Shown: positions 46,195 to 58,124 of the stretch, piece after piece
Layout: every line of letters starts with the position of its first letter
How positions within the stretch are numbered: the first letter of the stretch is position 1
DNA from: Reticulitermes speratus
Taxonomy: Eukaryota; Arthropoda; Insecta; Blattodea; Rhinotermitidae
Direction of reading: 5' to 3'
DNA: 64,000 nt
Assembly (NCBI GenBank): GCA_021186555.1
Contig: JAJKFL010000002.1
Location: 27,444,001 to 27,508,000 of the forward strand
Notes under the pieces: generated by a model
The model's database searches: none
Seen by the model: only the letters and a program-made list of their open reading frames with translations
Told to the model about the DNA's origin: nothing
Program-made: the position numbers and the translations under genes

Positions 46195-46335
46195 TCATCT
46201 TAGTCAAGGTGGTTCACACGTAACGATCTGATCCTTAGTTATGTGCAGTAACGGGTTCGAATCCTACCCTTCCTAACACTGCAAAAGCTTTTGACTCATC
46301 ACCCCATGTTCTGCAGTGCACTGCGTCCCATACAG
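46195..46335 (+). mobile_element. tRNA-like SINE remnant
   Basis: cttagtcaaggtggttcaca is box-A-like, and taacgggttcgaatcctacc box-B-like at a spacing near 45 bp. A body of about 75 bp follows without an A-rich tail. It does not match families S, T, U or V. A real tRNA is unlikely, because no anticodon stem or acceptor pairing is evident by eye. Confidence 0.5.
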
Positions 46336-46503
46336 ATCAAAAACGTAGTTATAGATAAACTGGTTAACGTTTTGCCCGGATTAACGAGCAGTCAAATACA
46401 AGGGTGAAAACTAAACAACCCATGTCGGTTTGTCACATATCCAAACTTGAACCAACGTTAGAAAGCTGAAACTACGATTCGTACAGGTAAAGGTAAGGCA
46501 AGG

Positions 46504-46781
46504 GGCGCAGTTGGTTGAGGCACTGCGCTACAAGTGGGTTCGATTCCCGATGATGTCATTGGAAATTTTCATTGACAATCCTTTCGGTCGCATTAAGGCC
46601 CTGAGGTCGACTCAGCCTCCAACAGAAATGAGTACCAGGAATATTTCCTGGGGGTAAAGGCGGCCGGTGCGTAGGACTGACAACCTTACCACCTTCATGT
46701 GCCGATTGTCTAGAAATCTGGGAGCCTCAACCTCCTGGAACCCTATGGCCCTGTCCAGGCCTGTAATGGGATTGCTTTACC
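46504..46781 (+). mobile_element. tRNA-derived SINE, family T, copy 4, with 16-bp target duplication
   Basis: It starts ggcgcagttggttgaggcac (box A), then gtgggttcgattcccgatga (box B). The whole T body follows to tgtaatgggattgctttacc. Exact 16-bp duplications taaaggtaaggcaagg lie at 46488-46503 and 46782-46797. About a dozen bases between boxes A and B are missing compared with the 30274 copy. Confidence 0.9.
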
Positions 46782-46797
46782 TAAAGGTAAGGCAAGG

Positions 46798-46950
46798 TAA
46801 AGCAATCTCTATGCAGGTTTGGACATGCTCTTAGGGCTCCAGGTGGCTGAGGCTTCCAGATTCGGCACATAAAGGTGGTAAGGTTGTCAGTCCTACGCAC
46901 CGCCGCCTTTACCCCCAGGAAAGATTCCTGGTACTCATTTCTGTTAGAGA
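46798..46950 (-). mobile_element. SINE family T, copy 5, tail-to-tail with copy 4
   Basis: In plus-strand order: taaagcaatctctatgcagg, gggctccaggtggctgaggc, cataaaggtggtaaggttgt, accgccgcctttaccccc and tactcatttctgttagaga. It is 5' truncated with no tRNA head. It begins directly after the right-hand target duplication of copy 4, in inverted orientation. Confidence 0.88.
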
Positions 46951-47212
46951 TACGTATGTGAAATATGACTGGGAGATATATCACATATGAAAGAAACGTA
47001 GTTTGTAAGTCAACAATTACAAACATAGCGACAATTCAAAACTCTGAAAGTAAGTCCACAGATTTAACGTACACAGCATCTTCACACAATAACATACAAT
47101 GTGCCCTGTCAGTATCTTGCCACCAATACTCCATACCCATTGTTTCATCCACAAATAGCGCTACGTGATCTCAGCAATTGAGAGCGTCGTTACGTAACAC
47201 TACTAAAGCACT
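46951..47212. other. no recognisable feature
   Basis: Nothing recognised here. Confidence 0.4.
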
Positions 47213-47500
47213 CAAATAATAATAATAATAACAATAATAATAATTCAATAGGTGTTTATTAAGGTGTTGGCTCAACAGCACACAAAGCCAGCACAAGAAA
47301 CAAATACAAGACAAAACCACACAAACGAAAAATGGAACACTAAACAAAACACAAACACCACATATAACAACAAAAACAAAACTGCAATATAGATTAAGTA
47401 CCGGCACAAAAGACCCATATCTTGGTGGCGGTGGTGGTAACGATAATAATAATGATAATAATAATAATTCAATTCTGGTTTATTAATGTGCCGAGATACG
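47213..47500 (-). mobile_element. two LINE-like 3' ends with ATT-repeat tails
   Basis: On the minus strand there are two tails of the same kind. One reads caccttaataaacacctatt followed by gaattattattattg, and the other cacattaataaaccagaatt then gaattattattattatc. Each has an AATAAA-type signal and an ATT-rich microsatellite end, at 47213-47243 and 47443-47471 on the plus strand. Between them is a strand-biased stretch almost free of G on the plus strand (47275-47395), probably 3' UTR. No reverse-transcriptase motif is present, so the class is inferred. Confidence 0.5.
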
Positions 47501-49214
47501 GTCTACTTGAAACATAAAACTGTTTGAAGTGTAAATGTTCTTCAGAAGTGCGTGTCATCCACAGAATATTCAATCCATATTTCAGACTTGAAAGCGCAAA
47601 ACATATCGAATAGCCTATCATATATTGATAGAACTACATCTCTGTGATACAACGCCCAGGTTAATCCAAAACTTGGAACATTATGCAAATAGTAAGTCTT
47701 CAAACTTTGGGAAACATGTTATCGGCCCCTGCGGGCAAAGACGATTTGAAACGCACATAGTTAAGGCTACGTAATCAGGAAAGTTTCAGGGAAAGCAGAG
47801 TTCAAATTGTCACTCAGGTGCAGCCAGTACGGCCCAACAACCCACACGAGGTACTGAACAACAAAAATCAATAACCATAGAATTCCAATCGCAAAACCGA
47901 AATAGTCTGGAACTGTATCCGCTTCATACGGCAATTATGCAATCTGTTATTTTGGTACGTTTTCGTTTCACATTTTGCCAACTGTCAAATCCCAGCAAAG
48001 CTGTTTACGTAGTTATTAAAAATGATGTAATTCAAAAGGACACGCGTTCACATAATGCTGGTTTGTCGAACGGCAAGTAAATAGCACAGTAACTGACAAA
48101 TCTCAAATGGCAAACTTTCGTAGTTCCCCGTAAAGAAGAGGCAACTTCTCTGACAGCTAAGTTCTGCGGGCAAGTCTGTATAGGTATCTGGAGGCGTAAA
48201 AACAAGCGCCTGTGAAGACAATGAACACCGGAGTAGGTAAGTTCACGTCTCTTCCGTGCCTGCGCACCACGACACGCAGTTGCACAAGAAATAAATACAG
48301 CACAGAAGGCTGGGCGAGTGGCTAAAATAAGGCCTCACGAATTCAAGGGCATTACAAAATGCTAATAAGGACAGTACGTCAGACTGTGGTCTTCTAGGTT
48401 GTGACACCCTATGGCCTTGTGCGTGGATAGCAACGTTTCGTAGGAACAAACTGAAGCCATCTTTGTGGTTGAGAGAGCAGGGTGAGAGTAGATGCAGCCC
48501 AGCCCACGACATTTTGCCCGGTAACTGTGACAAAATGGCCCTTTTGAGGGCCACCACAGAGTAGGCTCCCTCTCACCTCCTCTACCCCAAATTCTTAACG
48601 ACCTACTGGAATGCAGCCTTCCTGTACAACCAGACCACACTCTCATCCTACTCACTTCAAGCCTGAAAACAGAGGTAGGATGTTCCTACGAAAAGGTGGT
48701 ACTGTATCCACAGACAAGGCTATACTGTGTTACAACACAAAAGACATCTTAACACCCACCTTCGTAAAAACCTAAAATGTTACTTCATACGAACAATAAC
48801 AAACACCGCATCGGAGATTTGCGAACTTGACATCGACGTACTGCATTTCATAATACGCCATTATCACAACAATACTTCCCAAACTAACGACGGTGTATGT
48901 CGCCACAGAAGTCAGGGCTTTCTGTTTTCGATGACTTCTGATTAACCGGCGCCTCGAGATGGATCGTTCGCTTCGCAAGCTCTCCAAATAACGGCATGCA
49001 ATAGTGATAAGAGCATATTTCAGATGTCTGTACATCAGAAGTATCAGTACGATTACGTTCACCGAAACCAACGCTTCACAACTTTGCATTCAAAGGATCG
49101 GTCTGCTTCGTAGGCTGCGCGGTCAAAATTTAAATAAATCAATTAGACAAGATATTCACATGCCTACGCAAGGCAGGTCTAAGCGTGGCATACGAAACAG
49201 AAGTTAGCATAACG
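47501..49214. other. no recognisable feature
   Basis: About 1.7 kb. Overlapping minus-strand frames at 48243-48655 (up to 104 codons) have no motif that I can name. They may be a repeat shadow, but I see no second copy. Confidence 0.35.
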
Positions 49215-49500
49215 TCAGTGCTACCCCCGTGCATGCCATGAAGGCACATGAGGGAAAGGACGTGTAACTCCAGTGATCCTTAACCTAAGTAGGCACTAGA
49301 CGGATGTATGTTCAGATTCACGCCTCGGCTGCTTTAACTGCGAGGAAATCGCCCTCGGTACCCCCTGAATAAAACGTCTGGGTGGTAACCAGCCGGCTTT
49401 GGACGCTTTGGAGAAGAATCTCTCGCCCCTGCAGGGAATCGAAACACGATCCCTCTACTGCTCAGTCAGTAGCCGATTAACCACCCTATCTCGACTCCGA
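49215..49500 (-). mobile_element. tRNA-derived SINE, family V, copy 4
   Basis: On the minus strand: agatagggtggttaatcggc, box-B-like gtgtttcgattccctgcagg, ggcgagagattcttctccaa, gctggttaccacccagacg, aaagcagccgaggcgtgaat and ctcatgtgccttcatggca. More diverged than the 40385 copy. Confidence 0.7.
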
Positions 49501-50139
49501 AACTTAGGTCCTGTATGAGATAAAATCATCACAATCTCAATGAATACACAGGTCACGACATAATATAGGCACGCAACGCAGGCGAACGCAGTTTAAATTT
49601 GTAAATATGAATATTCGAAAAGTCCTTGTTCTGTTTTGGTTCTAATATATATCATGACTAATACAGCACCTAGTCACGTAACTTTCGAATCCTGTGTTAT
49701 GAGTGCACGTGATTCTTCAAGAAACTGCGTACCCACAGCGTTTCAAGGGCAATGCAATGACCTCAGCCGACCCAAGATTGGAACTCGACCACCTCTCGTC
49801 ACGATACATGATCACCAACCAATACCACTGTCCTACCTCTTCTGGATGGAAGGCAGTTTAAGGTTGTAGCTCAGGCACAACTTCACGTTCATTAACCCTT
49901 GTACTACCAACCCACCACACAGCTTGTAGTTTGCACTAGTGCGTGGAGGTAGACGCCTCATGGTATATTGCCGTTTAAGAAACTTTTCGCGAAAAACAAC
50001 TGCGTGTACTCGCATGTTGTATGAAAAAGCATTCACATGACTAAGTGAATTAATTCATCGAATGACTTCTGTCAACTTTCGGCGGTAGAACTAAGTATAT
50101 ACACCCAGCAATGTGACACAATATCTCGTATAATTTATA
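49501..50139. other. no recognisable feature
   Basis: Nothing recognised here. Confidence 0.4.
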
Positions 50140-50306
50140 CAGTGAAACCTGCCTATAACGGAACCACAAGAGACCGGATTTCTTTCCGTTGCAGGCACGT
50201 TCCACTTAACAGAGGTACTTGAAGTTAAGTTAAAGATCCTGTGGAAGTTTTACGCTAAAGACAGGATTCCGTTCTATCCAGGTTACGTTTATGACAGGTT
50301 TCACTG
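50140..50306. mobile_element. 167-bp Tigger/pogo-like MITE
   Basis: The terminal inverted repeats are cagtgaaacctgcctataac and, on the complement, cagtgaaacctgtcataaac. A TA dinucleotide lies outside the left end (50138-50139), and CA, one change from TA, lies outside the right end. The CAGTGAAACC start and TA target fit the pogo/Tigger branch of Tc1/mariner. There is no coding capacity. Confidence 0.8.
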
Positions 50307-52502
50307 CATTTTCTGTCCTTTCGGAAACTCCGGTGAGTAGGTCCTGCCAAGACATTTTGTAAGCACTGGGTAAACGTTGCCGCCTTACTTCGACAATAAT
50401 GTTTCCAATGTGTTGTGTAAAAAGTTTAAAGGTGAAAAAATAGAAAACTGGTTAATTTGTTTAAACTTTGCGACGACTTCCTAAGGTTGCTTTAATGAAA
50501 GCGCAGGGCAAAATTCCACACTGCTGTACGATGTAAGCATGGTATGAAGTGCTTTGTGTAATTTAGAACGAGTAGCCTACAGAAAAAGACGAAAAAACAG
50601 GACCATGGGAGATGGCGCAAAAAAAAAGCGACAGAGTACACCGGAGACAGATGAGAACAGACAGAATTGTAAGGCCGCGAGCTAGAACAGAACGGGAAAG
50701 ACGACAGTACAAATGACGAACACATTGCAGGCCGAGTTCTGAACCTAATGTACACAATACAGAAAAACAAATCGTCCAAATTCAGACAAGCAGTTACAGG
50801 TTCTACCGTCAGGTAAACACAAAGTATACACGACAACTACCACAAACAACCAGCATCGTGCAAGAGGATAACGAGATCATCAAAGGTGAAGATTGGCCAA
50901 TCTGAACACTAGGAATTCTATGCACTTTGAGCTTTAGTTCAGTACAGCAATAGGCTGTGACGAACATGATGATGCACTGAATGAAAACAAGAAACATATT
51001 TTTCATTAGAAAATTCGAAAACTGCCGAAGTCTATACAAATTGTCTTAACAAAACAATATTACATTGCAACTTACGAGGAATATTAAAAGGTGAATTTTC
51101 TTCGTATCCAGACTACAGAGTAAGCCAGCACTTCTAACCGACCATTATCTGATACTCCATCCAAAAAATTTGAATTTCGCTTTGTTTCAGCCATAAAACC
51201 ATTATTAAATCTACGCCCTGCTTCAGTTCCGATCCAAACATTTTCACGCTAGCACAGAATTCATTGAACACACCCTTCCCCTCAAGATCCTGGAAGGGGG
51301 GGGGCGAGAGAAATATAACAATCGAACACTACAGGTGTACAAATAAGTAAGGCCACCATGGTCAAAAACAGACATGGCGATAGCCCCACTAGCCAAGGCA
51401 GTAATTTGCAATATCCACTACAAAATTTAACAATTGTTTTCAAAATATAAGTACGAGAAATAGGAAGAAATATAAGGAAAGTTACGCCGATGGAATAAAT
51501 CAAAATTACCGGCTTGGGAGCAAGCGCTGACCGTTAATAGAAACGGCATAACTTCGGGCTAACGGAATTGCGAGAATAACGAAAAATGCTGTATAATCTT
51601 GGCAAGAAGAACAGGCTAAATGACATTTTGCCAGCTGCCTAAATAAACGTGAAATTTACTGTTACGTTAACCCCACCATATTACAATAATCATGTCAAGT
51701 CACTGATGCAAACGGACTTTTGATGACCGCAAAAGAACGGGATTGTGCTTCCGCCAAACGATACTAAACTGACAGACTAAGCTGTCGTAATCCACTACAT
51801 ACGGATCGTTAATATATTTAGATACGTGCAGCAGAGGCCTCGTATTCTTACGTTGAGCCGGACAACTGTGACGGAGTGAGAATTAATGGCGTTGGACATT
51901 ACGACAACACCTATAGCTGTAAAGGGTCGACACAATCGTTTGCAACTAAAAATTGTTTTCCATGTGTCTATCAAAACCGACATTTACATAAACGTATCGC
52001 CGCTACAGATCTGAAGAGGGAACAGCATCCTAGAGGCAAGCTGACCCTTAGGACCTTTCACAGGAGGCTGCTGTATTCCCACGAATTTGTCATTCAAAAT
52101 GTCTCACACAGAATGATGGGTACAGACCTGTCATGCCTTGTTTAGTACCACACGAACACAGCGCCGATCCACTTCAGAAACAGCGACAGCAGGTAGATAT
52201 GTCGGTTTGTTCAGGTTTTAGAAGCGTAAGCAGTATGTTTACACTAAGCCAATCAACACAGATTCAGTTAGCGTTAACCCCTCAGCCCGGCTATCACATA
52301 GAGAGGACTGCTGATGTGACACCTCTGCCTATATCGATTCTCAGAGTGTGAACTAGAAACCACAAAACCGAATAAAGATAAACATTTCTGAAGAGGAACA
52401 CGTCCTATCATCGTTGCAGCTGCCTGTAATGCTATGGATTTTCACATATTCACCACAGCCAGGACTTGCGAGGCATTTAAATGCATTTCTCCAAATACGA
52501 AA
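50307..52502. other. no recognisable feature; short G-run near 51295
   Basis: About 2.2 kb. The region 50560-50760 is purine-rich on the plus strand and produces long minus-strand frames by composition. Nothing is recognised. Confidence 0.4.
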
Positions 52503-52600
52503 TTACAGTGCCCCTGAGCGACAGCTGTCAAGGGATGTTACGGCAGATGTAGGCCTTCTATGCAACAAAGCTCGGTGGTCACACACCAGATAAAAGGAAC
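52503..52600 (+). repeat. relative of the 29211 hairpin element
   Basis: gcccctgagcgacagctgtc, agggatgttacggcagatgt and aggccttctatgcaacaaag align with the interior of 29221-29300. The outer inverted arm is not evident on the right. Confidence 0.5.
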
Positions 52601-53404
52601 ACCCTGTACCACCTAGTTCCAGCCGGATTCCACAAATATGTACACCTCTTCCTTGACATTATACGCTAAGCTTTCTTAAACAGACACCTGCATCCGCACA
52701 ATAACGGACGCAACTCTTCACATTGTATTGATATTTATTTTCAATTAAGCACGTCTTCACAGACGAATTCCAAACAATGCCGCTGTAACGATAAGAGGGA
52801 CACCGAATTTCTTACTCGCACAGTGACAGGAAATAAAGCCTGTGTCCACCACTATGACCCTAAGAGACGAAAACAGACAATACAATAATCAAACCCGTAA
52901 GGTGCGTAACACATTTCACAACTTGGACTCCAAAGTCCAGGAACATAAAAAATTGGCATGTACATACGAGAAGCGCGCAGACAATACCTTTACAATGCAC
53001 ATATGTTGGTTTCATTACTTTCAACTATAATCAGATCAGTTCAGATTTAATTACAACACTCTCTCCCAACTTTTCCACACTATGTCCGTCTATACCAAGG
53101 CATTTATCAAGTCGCGGGACGAATTTTTTCATTCCTGGTTGACAGAAGCCCGTGTTCTGTGTGATCAGTCATGGTATCACAACTATATCCACCAAATTTA
53201 AACTTATAACTGTGCTCATTTCGCTTCATCGCTGGAACCAGATGATAATCGTTCGGCGACCAATTCTCCTGATATAATAACAATCAGTGTAGGTGGCCTT
53301 AGTTACGAAATTACACGCCATGTAAACTGATTTTCTGACCGACACTCTGGGTAAGACTGCCGTATAGTAAAACATATATATAAAAAATAAATTACAAATT
53401 CCTA
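52601..53404. other. no recognisable feature
   Basis: Nothing recognised here. Confidence 0.4.
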
Positions 53405-53413
53405 ATTACGTTC

Positions 53414-53685
53414 CCAGCGGCCGCGCGGTCTAAGGTGTGGGTTTGCAGCCGCTCGCTTGCTGGGATTGTGGGTTCCAATCCCGCCAGGGGGATGTATGTC
53501 TGTCTGTTGTGAGTGTTATGTGTTGTCAGGAAGAGGTCTCTGCGTCGGGCTGATCACTGGTACAGAGGAGTCCTACCGAATGTGGTGTGTATAAATGACT
53601 GTGATCGTGAAGCCTCGATATTGAGGAGGCCCTGGCCCACTAAGGGCTGTTGCGCCATTGAAAAAATATATATATATATATATAT
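53414..53685 (+). mobile_element. tRNA-derived SINE, family S, copy 4, with 9-bp target duplication
   Basis: ccagcggccgcgcggtctaa (box A) and gtgggttccaatcccgccag (box B) are followed by gtctgtctgttgtgagtgtt, gaggtctctgcgtcgggctg, cagaggagtcctaccgaatg and aggccctggcccactaaggg. The tail is a short A-run followed by a TA repeat. The exact attacgttc duplication lies at 53405-53413 and 53686-53694. Confidence 0.92.
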
Positions 53686-53694
53686 ATTACGTTC

Positions 53695-54194
53695 GCAAAC
53701 ACAATGCTGACTTTTTGTTTTCAGCGACTCAGTCCACGCATGGAACTACTCTCAATGGCTGACGTGTCTATTCCTGGAGCTGCTATTTGGACGAGGACCG
53801 TACTTACGGTATCATAGGTCGACTAACAGGACACGTTACAGAACGAAACACGTGTTTGACATGAAGTTAAAAACATACTGAGAGCTGCGAAAACATCTCA
53901 GGCTACAAGCCACGGGGTGGCACCTTGCTCTACACGTACGGACAGTGACAAGAAAATGTCAGTCGCAACTACTTTAAAATATCTACTTTAACACTACATG
54001 AATTAAAGGTTACTTAATCGAGGCACTGTACAACGTTTTGTCTTTCTTTGGTAAGAAAGCAGTAGGAGGGGAGAAGCTTGACGAGGTGATGGCTTTTATT
54101 AATCTCACCGACGCAGGCAATGAGCGGGCACTTATGAGCATGGTTCCGTAAAAGGCGGGGACTTTCTGGACGAACAGACGGAGTATCAGCGATC
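53695..54194. other. no recognisable feature
   Basis: Nothing recognised here. Confidence 0.4.
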
Positions 54195-54480
54195 AGCTAT
54201 CTCAAGGTGAAATACAATTAACGGGATCTGGTAAACGTGACAATAATGAGCGGGTTCTTACAGGCATGGTTTCTGCCGTGTTCTCTTGGACTGCAGAGAC
54301 CGTGAAAATGAGGCACAAAGCTCCTCCGAAACGTTGGTAATTATTTACCAATCGACATGGCGTCATATCCCAGAAGACTCTTATATTTCGATCTCTGCCG
54401 AGATTAAATATTTCGTCGTTTGCCAGAGTTCGGATTACAAAGTGAAACCAAGTTTCAAACCCGGTAACTGATGCTGCAGT
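54195..54480 (+). mobile_element. hammerhead-like palindromic element, copy H
   Basis: gactgcagagaccgtgaaaa, tgaggcacaaagctcctcc, gaaacgttggtaattattta, ccaatcgacatggcgtcata and tcccagaagactc give the right half of the family. CTGAAGATG is decayed to GTGAAAATG, but a gag...ctcc stem and CCGAAACGTTGG remain. The minus-strand shadow is FWDMTPCRLVNNYQRFGGAL. Confidence 0.65.
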
Positions 54481-56254
54481 TTCACTCGAACTTCGTCCAC
54501 ACTGCAGAAGGTATTCCAAACAAACAGCCCAGTTCAAACTGTGTTCAGCACCTTATCGACGTAAATACGAAAAGATAAAACAGCTCTTGCGCGTAAGCAG
54601 TATGAAATGCTGGCGTACAAAGGGAACGAATGTGGCCACCTAAAACCTTCCCGCCGGTCTGGGCCTGGAGAAAATGCCTCCGGTTTCCACTGGGTGGGTT
54701 GCCGGAGAGGACAGCAAACAAATACGTACATTCCGCTCCCGATGGCGATCACATCAAGCCTGCCCTGAAAGCAACAGTCACTTTCCCTGCCGCACTATCA
54801 AGAAGAAAGTTCTACGTAGTTGTAATTATAAATATGCTGCATTACTTCATTTAGTGTCTTCAATTGCAATGCTTGGATTTTAGTGTTAACGAGACAATTT
54901 CGAACAAAATACCTTCACAGGCCCGATGTTAATACTAACACATCCTGTGGTCTACCAGACAGGGATTGTGTTTATAAAAGTTTTAAATGCGTCTTCTCAG
55001 GAAAAAAGGTGCAGAATGGAAACCATTTTATACTTGCACGACCCATTTGGGATGCCTGCCAATCTATCGCTCTGACGTAAAGAGAATTGATTTGCGAGGA
55101 TAGGATTGGACCTACCTGGCAGCCTGCAGCAATCTAAAAGGACAGGCAATTTAAACGGAGCGGCAATTTAAAAGGGAAGGAGATTATTTCTCGCGTGTGA
55201 TCGGTTTCGTAATGCGTACACTTTTCCCGTAATACACTTAAATTAGTTTGGAAATAAATATTCTTATACTGCACAGGACTGTAAAACGCAATACAAGTGC
55301 GGAACAGACGTTCCTCGTACACTGAAGTGTGCACAAAATGAACAGACAGAACTGAGATCACGTTCATCGGAATATTTCATTTCAGAAACTACTTGGTACT
55401 GCAAATATGCGCTGAAGTTCCAGAGGAAACTTGTTTTAATTCACCAACAGGCGTAAACATTATTTTTCATGAAGATCAAATGTAACTTACTTTTCTCAAA
55501 ACAGCTCATCCTACAAAAAAAAAACCTTACAAGGTCTACGATTTTTATTCGAAATGTTTTTTCTGTACATATTTAATGAAGGACAACGACAAATTACAGC
55601 GATTCAATGAAACAAAAGACTTGTATAGGTAACCCACGGAACAGCACATTACAATTCACTTAATTCTTTCTAATTCTGTTACCCTAAACACACGCAGTTA
55701 CAAAAAAGGACGAGGATCATGTAAGCGATGTGACAAAAGCACATGCATTCAAAAACAGCAACTTAGAAAAAAGATTAAATAAGCCTCAAAATATATCCCA
55801 AAAGAAAAGGCACCTGCTAGTGCTGTCTTAATCTTTTAATTATTAATTTGCATAAATGCTAAGTTTTAGTTTCACACGTAAGACTTGCTATAAATTATCT
55901 CTACGTTTTAAAAAATGAATGTATTTCTTAATTTCACTCGTTAAGAATTAATTTCCAATTATGTATATAATTAGAGATAATTTCTGACGGGAATCTGAGA
56001 TACACGCGTCAGTACGGACGAGGCAGTCAGTTTCTCGCCAGAGGCACTTCAGGTCATGTTGTGAGGCATATGTGAAAACTGACAGGGAGATCCGAAACGT
56101 ACATTGTTTGGTTGACACAAACTTTCATTATAATGTAAATTCAAACCATATGCTGCAAATAGGATAACATTACTTTTTAAATTACGGTGATTGGAAGTCA
56201 ATTACGCATCCCAAAACACAAAATTCGGTGTATAACCCTTCAAAGACAAGATGG
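54481..56254. other. no recognisable feature
   Basis: About 1.8 kb with nothing I can support. 54600-54720 is somewhat GC-rich, with no motif. Confidence 0.4.
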
Positions 56255-56530
56255 AACTACCGTTCTATCCAATGTTCCCCGACTTCTGAAAGAGGCTAGC
56301 TTTTTGGACGGTTACCAGGCTTCGCAGGTTTGTCCTGGTAAAAACAACAAGGAGATGAAGATGACTATGAAGGACCGATGGAATGATACTGACAGGAGAA
56401 AACGGACATACTCGGACAAAAATTTCTCCCCGTGCCACTTTGTCCACCACAAATCTCACATGGTCTGGCTTGCAATCGAAGGCGGGCCTCCACGGTGTGA
56501 GGCCGGCGACTAACCGCCTCAGCCATGGCA
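56255..56530 (-). mobile_element. tRNA-derived SINE, family U, copy 4 (best copy)
   Basis: On the minus strand: gccatggctgaggcggttag (head), tcgccggcctcacaccgtgg, aagccagaccatgtgagatt, gtggacaaagtggcacgggg, cgttttctcctgtcagtatc, atagtcatcttcatctcctt and ccaggacaaacctgcgaag, ending ggggaacattggata. About 270 bp. The first 40 codons of the minus-strand frame read MAEAVSRRPHTVEARLRLQA, a shadow of the tRNA head. Confidence 0.85.
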
Positions 56531-56552
56531 AGGTAAGTGAAAGTATTTTTTT

Positions 56553-56728
56553 TATCCAATGTTCCCCGATATCGGAAGGAACATTGCTTTTTGGAAGTTT
56601 CCCAGGCTTCACCCATTTGTCCTTCTGATAAGAGCAACGTGTAGATGTAGATAAGTATGGAGCATTTATGGAATGATATTGACAGAGAAAAACCGAAGTA
56701 CTCGGAGAAAAACCCATTCCTGTGAACA
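56553..56728 (-). mobile_element. SINE family U, copy 5, direct repeat of copy 4
   Basis: tatccaatgttccccga at 56553 repeats that at 56266 exactly, 287 bp apart. It is followed by gcttttt-gga-ggttt, ccaggcttcacccatttgtc, gtagatgtagataagtatgg and gaatgatattgacagagaaa. The tRNA-like head is missing. Confidence 0.8.
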
Positions 56729-56744
56729 GCCAAACGCGAGTTGT

Positions 56745-56800
56745 ATATAAAGTTTCAGTTAGTACCGCGCAGTATACACACGCCGTCTAGGTACCAAAAC
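56745..56800 (-). repeat. interspersed repeat R, short fragment
   Basis: ttcagttagtaccgcgcag matches ccagttcgtaccgcgcag at 58440 and the complement of ctgcgcggtacgaactg at 9888. Confidence 0.45.
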
Positions 56801-58124
56801 CATTCAGTTGATGTTGTACAGGAAATATTCGCTGTTTATTACGAGAACATAAATGCACTTTGTACGAATAACGTTGAATTTTTGCATGTGGGCATAAGGT
56901 ATAATTTTTGCATGTTAAACCTGGTGGTCCTTTAAGCAATCACTGGGCTTTAACATACGACGTGAAAATACCTCAGCGTACGCACTGCACAGTTCTGCAT
57001 AACAGTCGGGGTCATGTCATTTCATCGCCAAACAGCAGGCAACAAAGACTCAATTAAACTGTCTAAAGCAATTTTGATTCACCACACCGAGCGTGCGTAA
57101 CGAATTTCCTACAGTTCCCGCACATATCCGTTATGTGCCGCTGTAGATTTGTATAAAAATATGGATGTGATAAGGACTGTTATGGTGGGAAGCTGATGAC
57201 ACCAGAGAATTGACGACGCTAAACTCAAAATGCTTCGCAATTAAATAAAACATATTCCTTACATGGCGACACGCCAAGGCAAAAACAGAAGTAATGAAAA
57301 CGAAGACAGCAGTTCTCTAAATTAAAAACTACGTAAATCATTGTTCAGTGCCAAATAAACGTGACACATGGCATATGTGTCCGTTCATATCCTGCTTACG
57401 AAACAGAAATGACGTCTCCAATAACAACATATTACCCTTCATCCTTCCCACGTGTAAATTTTTTGTAGCTGGTAGTATATTAGTCAGCCGAGGGGTATTA
57501 AGGACCAGGAATAAAAAATCCATTCGGATGTTTAGGATCAGTATACTTGTAAAGTGCATATACCGTCCTGTTTCCTTGGAAACAAGAAGCTGGCACATGT
57601 TTTCAGGTTTTATAGTGCCCTTTCCAGGCCTCGGATTATTACATTCATGCAAGAAGGATACCTGGACCCCTCACAGGTCACTGCTATTGAGGGTGGGATT
57701 ATAACTTGACGTTTTGTTGGCTCTTAAAGAAACACACTTTTCAAAACCACCATAAAACTCACAGTGTTACTCAGCAAGAAATGGTCCTGCGCGAGGGGGG
57801 TCTCGCCAGGCCTGGCGCGGCCACCAACATCCCTTTGGCGTGCGCAATGTGGTCTCCAGATGCTGACAAATGCTACCAACTGCTGTCAACGTCCCTGAAT
57901 ATCCTTATGTGGGGGACGCACTTTTCATTGTACACTCTCAACGTATTTCGTTCTTTGCATCTCGCACTGGCAATGCTTATTTAATGCAGCTACCCTGCTG
58001 CGCAAGTAATCGCACCAGAGATACCGCACTACATACTCCGAGAAACAGTTTTTGTAAGTTATTTCTAGAACTTTATGTCTTCATCTACAAACGCAAATAA
58101 ATTCTTGTATCGAATAAGAAACTG
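56801..58124. other. no recognisable feature
   Basis: About 1.3 kb. Overlapping frames at 57338-57704 on both strands and one at 57706-57984 have no recognisable motif. The stretch 57780-57850 is CpG-rich, but no exon structure is evident. Confidence 0.35.
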
